Origin: Clostridiales bacterium
GTDB taxonomy: Bacteria; Bacillota; Clostridia; Peptostreptococcales; Anaerovoracaceae
DNA: 12,689 nt
Assembly (NCBI GenBank): GCA_009778945.1
Contig: WRFF01000038.1
Span: 1-12,689 of the forward strand
Direction: 5' to 3'
The notes below the pieces were generated by a model. It was not told the DNA's origin. It made no database searches and was given only the letters and a program-made list of their open reading frames with translations. Of this stretch, positions 1-5,932 are shown in pieces. A program made the translations under genes and the position numbers. Position 1 is the first letter of the stretch. Each line of letters begins with the position of its first letter.

Positions 1-156
1 CAGCTCAGAGCGCGGCTGGGCGAGCTCTTTCTGGAGGCGAAAGCGCGTGACGGGTCCGCGGAGGCGCTTGAACGGATCTGGTGCGAAGCGCGGGACGGAA
101 TTGCCGGCGTCAGGCCGGATGCTGAAAAAATACTGCAATTACAGGAAGAAAGGTGA
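1..156 (+). CDS. C-terminal end of an unidentified protein (possible GntR-type regulator), truncated by the window edge
   Basis: Frame 1 is open from the first base to a TGA at 154-156 and gives 51 residues beginning QLRARLGELF and ending LQLQEER. The piece is helical and charged, with no membrane segment. The stop lies 18 nt before the next start, and the GGAGGG ribosome binding site of that gene begins 3 nt after the stop, so the two genes are very probably co-transcribed. DUF1648-type membrane proteins are often paired with a small DNA-binding regulator of the GntR/YtrA or ArsR type, and a helical tail with ELFLEAKARDGSAEALER would fit the C-terminal dimerisation part of a YtrA-like GntR protein. 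That identity is inferred from context only; the DNA-binding domain lies outside the window. Confidence 0.6.
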   Translation, partial: QLRARLGELFLEAKARDGSAEALERIWCEARDGIAGVRPDAEKILQLQEER

Positions 157-174
157 AATGGAGGGAAACCGGAG

Positions 175-1380
175 ATGATGCTTATATGGACGTTGGTTTT
201 TGTGGATGTGCTGCTGATCGTGTGCCTTGCGTTCATGCCGTTTCTTACGCGCAAGACGGAGCTGTTTGGCGTCAGCATCCCGTCAAAGGAATATATGCGC
301 CGGGAATTGGTCGGGATGCGGCGCGGTTACCGCAATATCATGGTGATTGTCGGTTTGGCCCTGATGGGCGCGCATCTGCTCTTTCAACTCAATCCGGCGC
401 TGAACGGGGGCCTCACGCTTGAAGAGGCGTCCGGGCTGGCGGGGAATGGCGGCCTGCGCTTCGTCGCGCCGTTTATCGTTACTGTATGCGTATATTGTGT
501 ATTTGGGTTTCTCCTGTACCTGCATTATCACAAATGCATGAAAAATTACAAGGAACAATTCGGCTGGAGCGAGGCCGGGCAGGCCGGGCCTGTCATCATC
601 GCGGATACGGAACCTGCGGGCAGAGAGAGTATTTCCTTTAACTGGCTGTGGCTCTATGCCTTTATCGCGGCAGTGAGCGTCATTGCGGTGATTTTCATAT
701 GGCCGTATGTGCCGGACAGGGTGGTAACGAATACCGGATTGGACGGAACCCCCGATGCGTGGGTTGACAAGGGCCCGGGCGCCGTGCTGCCGCTGCTCGC
801 ATCGCAGTGGTTCCTTATGGTCACCTTTGCGCTCTGTCTCCTTATTGTACGCCACGCCAGAAGGCAGATCGACCCCGCCGCCCCGGAAGCGTCCCGGGAG
901 CAGGGCCGCCGCTTCCGCCGCATTTCAAGCGTCCTGCTCTTTGTCTGCGGCGCCGCTTTCGGCATCCTCATGGGCGTCCTGAACATCACCATGCTTCTCG
1001 GCGTGAACCTCGCGGCGTATGCCGTGTTTATGCTTGTCGCGTTTGCGGTGATCATTATCGTGATGATCGCAATCCTTATCCGTGTCGGGCAGGGCGGCAG
1101 CCGGCTGGCCGTGCGCGGCGTGGCCGGGAACGCAGATAAAACCGCAGACACAGGCGCCGCGAACGCGCCGGTGGACAACGATGCTTACTGGAAGCTCGGG
1201 CAGTTTTACTTCAACCGAAACGATCCGGCCATCTTTGTCGAAAAGCGTTTCGGCATCGGCTGGACGATGAACTGGGGCCACCCTGTCAGCTGGCTGATTA
1301 TAGCGGCTGTTGTTGTCGTCATCGTAGCGGTGCTCATCGCCAGCGGCGGTCAATCAACGCATATCGGAATAAATGCCTGA
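175..1380 (+). CDS. DUF1648/DUF5808 multi-pass membrane protein
   Basis: A 401-residue integral membrane protein of unknown function. Eight hydrophobic segments are visible at about residues 2-24, 53-72, 95-119, 157-178, 203-226, 252-271, 277-303 and 371-390. After the fourth helix, residues 178-197 contain VPDRVVTNTGLDGTPDAW, which resembles the 'P..V..H.n..G.pd.W' signature of DUF1648, the domain also found in the SdpI immunity/signal protein of Bacillus. Residues 340-370, with FYFNRNDPAIFVEKRFGIGW, match the short DUF5808 motif found near the C-terminus of this protein type. The start at 175 is favoured by GGAGGG at 160-165, 9 nt upstream; a second ATG follows directly at 178. The gene probably forms an operon with the truncated gene before it. 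Family assignment is from motif recognition; a role in sensing or immunity is only an analogy to SdpI. Confidence 0.8.
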   Translation: MMLIWTLVFVDVLLIVCLAFMPFLTRKTELFGVSIPSKEYMRRELVGMRRGYRNIMVIVGLALMGAHLLFQLNPALNGGLTLEEASGLAGNGGLRFVAPFIVTVCVYCVFGFLLYLHYHKCMKNYKEQFGWSEAGQAGPVIIADTEPAGRESISFNWLWLYAFIAAVSVIAVIFIWPYVPDRVVTNTGLDGTPDAWVDKGPGAVLPLLASQWFLMVTFALCLLIVRHARRQIDPAAPEASREQGRRFRRISSVLLFVCGAAFGILMGVLNITMLLGVNLAAYAVFMLVAFAVIIIVMIAILIRVGQGGSRLAVRGVAGNADKTADTGAANAPVDNDAYWKLGQFYFNRNDPAIFVEKRFGIGWTMNWGHPVSWLIIAAVVVVIVAVLIASGGQSTHIGINA

Positions 1381-1722
1381 TGCAAAAAATATTCCAAAGC
1401 TGCCTCGCGGCGAATAATTACTTCCATGACAGAGATGCGGTCGAATTTTAGCATATTTTTTCGGTAATGGACGAATTTCTTGTCAAAAAACTTAAAAATA
1501 AGGAGAAATAGGCGATATCCAGGATGAAAATCGTCCATTACCGCAATTTCTTGTCAAAAAACAACAAAGCTTGCTCCATACAGGATTTATTCGCCCATAA
1601 TCGAAAATTTTTGCCATCATTCTCTATTTCCCCGGATGATATTTCCCGGGAAAGCGTGATGTGGCCCACAGCTTGTTGCGAAACCTGAAAAAGGGCAAGC
1701 GTCTATGAAGCACGTTTTTCGA
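1381..1722. other. Intergenic region between convergent genes, AT-rich
   Basis: These 342 nt lie between the stop of the DUF1648 gene (plus strand) and the stop of ypsC (minus strand). Base composition is clearly more AT-rich than the flanking genes. It holds a composite repeat at 1462-1562 (separate entry) and a 12-bp palindrome TTTCCCGGGAAA at 1642-1653. I found no hairpin followed by a T-run that would be a convincing intrinsic terminator for either gene, and no reading frame that looks like a protein. Confidence 0.7.
1462..1562. repeat. Composite repeat: 13-bp inverted arms, each followed by an 18-nt direct repeat
   Basis: CGGTAATGGACGA at 1462-1474 is the exact reverse complement of TCGTCCATTACCG at 1531-1543, leaving 56 nt between the arms. 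Each arm is followed by the same sequence in the same orientation: AATTTCTTGTCAAAAAAC at 1474-1491 and again at 1545-1562. On the minus strand each direct copy contains TTGACA, a perfect -35 hexamer, but I see no good -10 at 16-18 nt from either. The arrangement could be a leftover of a small mobile repeat, a pair of regulator sites, an RNA hairpin at the 3' end of the flanking transcripts, or a small invertible segment. The repeats are directly visible; function is unknown. Confidence 0.85.
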
Positions 1723-2886
1723 TCAGCGTTTCCCGGATTCCCGTTCCGGCCGCTTCCCGTGATACTGGTAGAACGTCGTCTCCAGGCGGCCGTTGTAGAG
1801 CTTTCGCCTTCTGTCGGCAGGGCGGCCGAAGGCGAGCGTTTCAAAACCCTTATACGTCGTGATAAGGAAGAGGGACCACGCGGGATAGGCTTGCATGAAG
1901 GCGCCGATCTCGCGGTAGAGGCCTTCGGCCTCGGGAAGTTCCCCGATGCGTTCGCCGTAAGGCGGGTTCGTGACGATAACGCCGCGTGTCTCGGCTGCCG
2001 CCTCTTCGGACGCGGCGAATTCCGAAAACGTCCGCCGGCTGAATTCGATGCAATCGTCCACCCCCGCGTTCTCCGCGTTTTCACGCGCGATGCGGACGGC
2101 TTCTTCTGAGCGGTCCGACGCAAGGATGCGCACGTCCGCCTGCAGGTCGATCTGCTTATACGCGTCCGCGCGCTCGCGTTTCCATACCTCCTGCGGAACG
2201 AAGCCCCACGCCTCCGCCGCGAATTTTCGCCCGAGGCCCGGCGCGATCCCGCGTCCGATCATGGCTGCTTCGATCGGGATCGTGCCCGATCCGCAAAGCG
2301 GGTCGGCGAGCGCGCGCCCGGGCTTCCAAAACGACAGGCTCACGAGCGCGGCGGCGAGCGTCTCCTTGATCGGCGCCTCCGTCTGCCGCGTCCGGTACCC
2401 GCGCTTGTGCAGGCCGGCGCCGCTCGTGTCGACGGCTACGGTCACCCGGTCCTTCAAAATGCGCAGATGGATCGGATAGCCCGCGCCGCTTTTCTCAAAG
2501 TTTTGCATTCCGTATACGTCCGACAGACGCATCACCAGCGCCTTTTCCGCGACCGACTGGCAGGCGGGTACGCTCGAAAGCTTCGATTTGACGGACGAAA
2601 CGTTCACAATGAAATTTCCGTCCGGCGGGATCAGCGTCTCCCACGGCAGGGCGCGCATTCCCTGAAAGAGATCCTCGAAAGTCAGCGCTTCAAACACGCC
2701 CATCTTCAAAAGCACGCGGTCGGCGCAGCGCAGCCAAAGGTTGGAACGGGCGAGGCCGGCCTCGTTCGCCACATAAGTGACGCGCCCGTCTTCGCCCTCC
2801 GTTACTTTAAATCCAAGCGCCTCGATTTCACGGCGCACAACCGCTTCCAGCCCGAATGTCGCTGTCGCGATCAATTCCAATTTCAT
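1723..2886 (-). CDS. ypsC: THUMP-domain class I SAM-dependent RNA methyltransferase, YpsC family
   Basis: A 387-residue protein matching Bacillus YpsC in length and throughout in sequence. This family is related to the N-terminal methyltransferase half of RlmL, which makes N2-methylguanosine in 23S rRNA. The N-terminus MKLELIATATFGLEAVVRRE begins a ferredoxin-like/THUMP RNA-binding region extending to about residue 155 (NLWLR at 49-53, SGAGLHKRGYR at 155-165). The Rossmann methyltransferase domain follows, with the SAM-binding DPLCGSGT at 195-202 and the catalytic NPPYGERIG at 307-315. The C-terminus ends KLYNGRLETTFYQYHGK plus a charged tail, as in the family. The start at 2886 is chosen because AGGAGAG lies just upstream on the minus strand and because the family begins at this methionine; a longer open frame back to 2970 runs inside the preceding gene. 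It follows the DUF4349 gene by 19 nt and is probably co-transcribed with it. The exact rRNA position modified cannot be told from sequence. Confidence 0.95.
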   Translation of the reverse strand: MKLELIATATFGLEAVVRREIEALGFKVTEGEDGRVTYVANEAGLARSNLWLRCADRVLLKMGVFEALTFEDLFQGMRALPWETLIPPDGNFIVNVSSVKSKLSSVPACQSVAEKALVMRLSDVYGMQNFEKSGAGYPIHLRILKDRVTVAVDTSGAGLHKRGYRTRQTEAPIKETLAAALVSLSFWKPGRALADPLCGSGTIPIEAAMIGRGIAPGLGRKFAAEAWGFVPQEVWKRERADAYKQIDLQADVRILASDRSEEAVRIARENAENAGVDDCIEFSRRTFSEFAASEEAAAETRGVIVTNPPYGERIGELPEAEGLYREIGAFMQAYPAWSLFLITTYKGFETLAFGRPADRRRKLYNGRLETTFYQYHGKRPERESGKR

Positions 2887-2905
2887 AAATATTCTCTCCT
2901 GCCTG

Positions 2906-4018
2906 CTACTCGCCGGCTTTCCCTTTTCCTTTCCGGACCCACGGCCGCTTCGCGCGCAGCCAGTGCACAAGCTTGATGACCGCCAGGACGATCACGGCGA
3001 TCACAACAATCAATATGATGACCGGCGCCGCCGCGGCCCCGAAGATCGCCGCGCCGCGCAGAAAGCTCCCGACGCCGGCGGACGAAAGCGCGAACGCGCT
3101 TGAAGCGCGGTCTCCAAGCGGCTGGCCGTCAGCCCCGATTGTTTCCGGCGTGATGAGTTCGTACAGCGAAACGTCAATCGTCGAAAACTCGACCAATTGA
3201 TCCATCTGCCGCATGTCACCCTGATAGGTGTCAAGCTCGTAGAGCGTGTCCGTCAGTTCCCGCTCAAACTCTACAATCTGGGTGGCGTTTGTCGCGGTCT
3301 TCAAATACTCCATGATCCGGTCGCGCCGCATTTCGAGCAGCGTGATACGCGATTGCGTATCGAAATACTGGCTCGACAAATCCTGCGAGCTGCGCGTCTT
3401 GTTGACCACCGTCCCGATGCCGCTCATGCCGCTCAGCACCGAATCGAATTTGTCCGCCGGGACGCGCAGGGAAAGTGTGGCTGCCCGTCCGGTATCCTTG
3501 CCGCTTTCATACGACGTCGCGGAACTGTTTTCATCCGCGACATAGCCGCCTGCCTGATTGACGATCCGCTCGATGGCCGCGTAATCCTTATCGTACTGCT
3601 TCGTATCGATCGTAAATGTCGCGCTGAAAGTGATCTTGCGTCCGGAGTCCGCGATGATTTGCGCTTCGGATTCTCCCGTCCCCGTTGCCGGCGCAGCGCC
3701 TGATTTCGACGTGTCAGCCGATCCCGCCGCCCCGCCGGAAGCCGCAGCGTTGCCCGGTGCGGGGGAAACCGCATCCGCCGGGGCCGGTCCCGTTGTGGAC
3801 GCCGGCCCGCTTCCCGAGAACGAATCGCTTCCCGAGAAAGAATCGTTGGCCGGTATCGTCGGCGTATAGGCGCCGCTTACGGTCCCTGTCCCTTCATCCG
3901 TTGCCGCCTGCATTCCGCCGCCTGCGCTCGGTGCGCTCGACGCCTTCTGCAATGCCGCGCACGATGCGAGCGACCCCAGCACGAAAACGATCGCGATGAG
4001 TAGAACTAATTTTTTCAT
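2906..4018 (-). CDS. DUF4349 domain lipoprotein with C-terminal membrane anchor
   Basis: A 370-residue exported lipoprotein of unknown function. The signal peptide MKKLVLLIAIVFVLG ends in a lipobox L-A-S-C at 17-20, so Cys20 should carry the lipid. Residues 21-125 are a low-complexity Ala/Gly/Ser/Pro spacer that includes a duplicated SFSGS unit. The DUF4349 region runs from about 127 to 350: a strand-rich part (RKITFSATFTIDTKQYDKDY, AGGYVADENS, LSLRVPADKFD), a likely coiled coil at about 215-275, and a membrane helix at about 322-352 followed by a basic tail (RAKRPWVRKGKGK). If both anchors are used, the protein loops outside the cell with its C-terminus in the cytoplasm. The start at 4018 follows AGGAGG by a normal distance; an upstream in-frame ATG at 4039 would spoil the signal peptide. 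It heads a unit with ypsC. Confidence 0.9.
   Translation of the reverse strand: MKKLVLLIAIVFVLGSLASCAALQKASSAPSAGGGMQAATDEGTGTVSGAYTPTIPANDSFSGSDSFSGSGPASTTGPAPADAVSPAPGNAAASGGAAGSADTSKSGAAPATGTGESEAQIIADSGRKITFSATFTIDTKQYDKDYAAIERIVNQAGGYVADENSSATSYESGKDTGRAATLSLRVPADKFDSVLSGMSGIGTVVNKTRSSQDLSSQYFDTQSRITLLEMRRDRIMEYLKTATNATQIVEFERELTDTLYELDTYQGDMRQMDQLVEFSTIDVSLYELITPETIGADGQPLGDRASSAFALSSAGVGSFLRGAAIFGAAAAPVIILIVVIAVIVLAVIKLVHWLRAKRPWVRKGKGKAGE
3809..3844 (-). repeat. Two tandem 18-nt units inside the DUF4349 lipoprotein spacer
   Basis: The plus strand reads CGCTTCCCGAGAACGAAT at 3809-3826 and CGCTTCCCGAGAAAGAAT at 3827-3844, identical except for one base. In the lipoprotein they encode two copies of a six-residue S-F-S-G-S unit in the flexible region after the lipidated cysteine. 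The unit length is a multiple of three, so gain or loss would change spacer length without a frameshift. Confidence 0.85.
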
Positions 4019-4051
4019 AACCTTCCTCCTGTTTTCCATCCTGCTCCCCCG

Positions 4052-4065
4052 GATTCCCGGGAATC
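4052..4065. promoter_or_regulatory. Perfect 14-bp palindrome in the DUF4349 leader (possible operator or hairpin)
   Basis: GATTCCCGGGAATC is its own reverse complement. It lies 34 nt upstream of the DUF4349 start codon and about 70 nt downstream of the predicted transcription start, so it would be within the leader RNA. It could be a repressor site or form a five-base-pair hairpin with a CCGG loop. A second short inverted repeat, AATCG at 4062-4066 and CGATT at 4073-4077, overlaps one end. Only the symmetry is observed; any role is inferred. Confidence 0.45.
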
Positions 4066-4137
4066 GGTGAAACGATTTCTGTTTTATGAAAGGAAAACCC
4101 TGCTCCTCGCCGAAACATTACAATATTTCTTAAATTT

Positions 4138-4168
4138 ATTATATAGTATCCGGCAAACACATATTCAA
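4138..4168 (-). promoter_or_regulatory. Predicted sigma-A promoter for the DUF4349-ypsC unit
   Basis: On the minus strand TTGAAT (4163-4168) is the -35 and TATATAAT (4138-4145) holds the -10. Read as TATATA at 4140-4145 the spacer is 17 nt; read as the consensus TATAAT at 4138-4143 it is 19 nt. Either predicts a transcript starting near 4131 with a leader of about 110 nt. Confidence 0.55.
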
Positions 4169-4321
4169 ATAATTATCAGGCATTTTTTATCAGGAAATCA
4201 AAAATTTTGGTCTCCGACATAGATCTGTGCAGAGGAAAGTCAAAGTTTTTTAGAGCGAATGACGATGCTCTGTGCAAAAGCTGTCTTTTTTATAAAGAAC
4301 TTTATTTTATTTCAGCGTGGT

Positions 4322-4352
4322 TTGACATTATTGTGCGAAACTGTGGTATCAT
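4322..4352 (+). promoter_or_regulatory. Predicted sigma-A promoter with extended -10 for the hpf-cdaA-glm operon
   Basis: A perfect -35 TTGACA sits at 4322-4327 and TATCAT at 4347-4352, preceded directly by TGG (4344-4346), which fits the TGn extended -10 element. The spacer is 19 nt, longer than ideal, which the extended -10 may offset. Transcription would start near 4359, giving a leader of about 80 nt before hpf. It is the only good promoter I see in front of the six-gene plus-strand run. Confidence 0.6.
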
Positions 4353-4363
4353 GAAATCAAAGA

Positions 4364-4407
4364 CAGCGGGAGACGCCGTTTACACCAAAAACGCCTTCCG
4401 CCCGCTG
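4364..4407 (+). promoter_or_regulatory. Hairpin at the 5' end of the hpf leader RNA
   Basis: CAGCGGG at 4364-4370 pairs perfectly with CCCGCTG at 4401-4407, closing a 30-nt loop. The stem would begin about five bases from the predicted 5' end of the transcript and ends 20 nt before the AGGAGG ribosome binding site at 4428-4433. It could stabilise the mRNA or have a control role; it matches no riboswitch that I recognise. Confidence 0.4.
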
Positions 4408-4441
4408 AAATATCAACGGAAGTGACCAGGAGGACTGCGTT

Positions 4442-4990
4442 ATGAAGATTAACATTACGAGCAAAAACTTCACAGTTCGGGACGATCTGAAGGACACGAT
4501 TACATCGAAATTGGTGAAACTCGGCAAGTATTTTTCCGACGAGGTCGAGGCGGACGTGACAGTATCGCTCGAAAGAGGGCGCCAAAAGATTGAAACGACC
4601 ATCGCGGCGAACGGCATGTTTTTCCGCGCGGAGGACGAGACGCAGGATCCGCAGGATTTGTACAACAGCATGGACCGGATTGCGGACAAACTTGCCGGGC
4701 AGATCAGCAAATACAAAACAAAGCTCACAAACAGGCACCAGGAAAACAAGTCGATCCGCTTTGAAGATATCCCGGATTATACCGCGGAGACGGCGGAAGA
4801 GGATGACACCATCGAGATTGCGCGCCGCAAAAGATTTGATCTGCTTCCGATGACAGAGGAGGAGGCGGTGCTTCAGATGGAACTGGTCGGACATTCCTTC
4901 TTCGTGTTTCTCAATATGGACACGGATAGCGTCAGCGTCGTCTACAAGCGCAAGGGCGGCACGTACGGCTTGCTGGAGCCTTCGCTGTAG
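4442..4990 (+). CDS. hpf: Ribosome hibernation promoting factor, long form
   Basis: A 182-residue cytoplasmic protein. Long HPF binds the decoding region of the 30S subunit and, through its C-terminal domain, joins two 70S ribosomes into inactive 100S dimers in stationary phase or stress. Residues 1-100 form the S30AE/YfiA domain (MKINITSKNFTVRDDLKD, KLVKLGKYF, ADVTVSLERGRQKIETTI). An acidic linker spans 101-123, and the dimerisation domain spans 124-182 with the hallmark RRKRFDLLPMTEEEAVLQME and GHSFFVFLNMD. The length is normal for the long form. AGGAGG at 4428-4433 lies 8 nt before the ATG. It is the first gene of the plus-strand operon, with its own promoter, and cdaA follows after 18 nt. 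The placement directly before cdaA is not the textbook location of hpf. Confidence 0.97.
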   Translation: MKINITSKNFTVRDDLKDTITSKLVKLGKYFSDEVEADVTVSLERGRQKIETTIAANGMFFRAEDETQDPQDLYNSMDRIADKLAGQISKYKTKLTNRHQENKSIRFEDIPDYTAETAEEDDTIEIARRKRFDLLPMTEEEAVLQMELVGHSFFVFLNMDTDSVSVVYKRKGGTYGLLEPSL

Positions 4991-5008
4991 CGCGGTGGTC
5001 CGGTTCCG

Positions 5009-5932
5009 ATGGAAGAATTCTTCCGAATACTATTCGCACAGATCAGCGTTACCGATTTCATTGATGTAGCGATCATCGCTTTCATCATTTATAACGTGCT
5101 GCGGTTTATCCGCGAGACGCGGGCGGAGCAGCTTGTGAAGGGTCTGCTGATTCTCGTGGTCGCAATGTTCCTGTCCGGTTTCCTGCATCTCTACGCGCTC
5201 AATTGGCTCCTGAGATACCTCACGCAGTTTGGGATTATCGCGCTCGTGATCGTGTTTCAGCCGGAGCTTCGGCGGGCGCTCGAATACCTCGGGCGCGCCC
5301 GTTGGTTAAGGGGCCGGATGCGTTCGGGGGACAAGGAGCAGGCAAAGAGCGCGGCCGCCGCTATTACGGCGGCTGTGCGCTATTTCTCCTCAAAGAATAT
5401 CGGTGCGCTCATCATCATCGAGCGGGAAGTCACGCTCAACGATTTCGCGGAAACCGGCGTGCTTCTCAACAGCGCGCTGACGCCGGAACTGCTCGAAAAT
5501 ATCTTTTATGAGGGCGCGCCGCTGCATGACGGCGCGATCATCGTCTCCGGCTGCCAGATCCACGCGGCAGCCTGCGTACTGCCGCTCACGCGCAACCGCG
5601 ACCTGCCTCCCGAGCTCGGTATGCGGCACCGCGCCGGCATCGGGATTACGGAAGTCTCCGATGCGTTCGCGGTCATCGTCAGCGAAGAAACCGGCATTAT
5701 TTCCACGGCGCAGGACGGAAAGCTGACGCGCTTTATCGACGCGCGCGATCTGGAAAAATCGCTGCTGGATCTGTATTTGTACGATACGGAGACGCTGCAG
5801 CAGGGCTTTGTGCGCGCTTTTACAAACCGCGTGCCGCAATCTTCGAATAAGAGAAAAACGCCAAACAATAAACCGGAAGAGACGGATTCGGAAAAAACGG
5901 GGAAGGAGGAGACTGAGAATGCTGAAAAGTAA
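5009..5932 (+). CDS. cdaA: Membrane-bound diadenylate cyclase CdaA (DacA)
   Basis: A 307-residue enzyme that condenses two ATP to c-di-AMP, a messenger controlling potassium/osmolyte transport and cell-wall homeostasis. Three hydrophobic segments near residues 15-33, 42-60 and 68-83 form the N-terminal membrane part, followed by the family's FQPELRRALEYLGR. The DAC domain covers about 115-260 with both catalytic motifs intact: DGA at 174-176 (LHDGAIIVSG) and RHR at 206-208 (GMRHRAGIGITE). The last 35 or so residues are a charged, Lys/Glu-rich tail without recognisable structure. The start at 5009 has only a weak ribosome binding site (GGTGG at 4994-4998), suggesting translation coupled to hpf, whose stop lies 18 nt upstream. 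The 3' end overlaps cdaR by 14 nt, the usual close pairing. Confidence 0.97.
   Translation: MEEFFRILFAQISVTDFIDVAIIAFIIYNVLRFIRETRAEQLVKGLLILVVAMFLSGFLHLYALNWLLRYLTQFGIIALVIVFQPELRRALEYLGRARWLRGRMRSGDKEQAKSAAAAITAAVRYFSSKNIGALIIIEREVTLNDFAETGVLLNSALTPELLENIFYEGAPLHDGAIIVSGCQIHAAACVLPLTRNRDLPPELGMRHRAGIGITEVSDAFAVIVSEETGIISTAQDGKLTRFIDARDLEKSLLDLYLYDTETLQQGFVRAFTNRVPQSSNKRKTPNNKPEETDSEKTGKEETENAEK

Larger units (their letters stand above)
4019..4441. other. Divergent intergenic region between the DUF4349 gene and hpf
   Basis: This 423-nt stretch separates two divergently read units and is AT-rich in its middle (about 4120-4320). It holds a minus-strand promoter (4138-4168), a plus-strand promoter (4322-4352), a palindrome in the minus-strand leader (4052-4065) and a leader hairpin before hpf (4364-4407). 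Between 4220 and 4290 there is a repeated TCTGTGCA and a short AGAGC...GCTCT inverted repeat that I cannot assign to any function. An open frame at 4207-4425 begins with TTG, runs across the hpf promoter and has no ribosome binding site; I do not regard it as a gene. Confidence 0.7.

Noticed and set aside
1350..1538. 62-codon open frame on the minus strand, starting within the inverted repeat
   Set aside because: No ribosome binding site before the ATG, it runs into the end of the DUF1648 gene on the opposite strand, and the protein resembles no family I know. Its length is explained by AT-rich intergenic DNA.
1626..1653. Terminator hairpin for ypsC from TTTCCC and GGGAAA arms
   Set aside because: The stem is short, several foldings compete and no U-rich tail follows on the minus strand.
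4207..4425. 72-codon plus-strand open frame before hpf
   Set aside because: Starts with TTG, has no ribosome binding site and passes through the predicted hpf promoter and leader hairpin.
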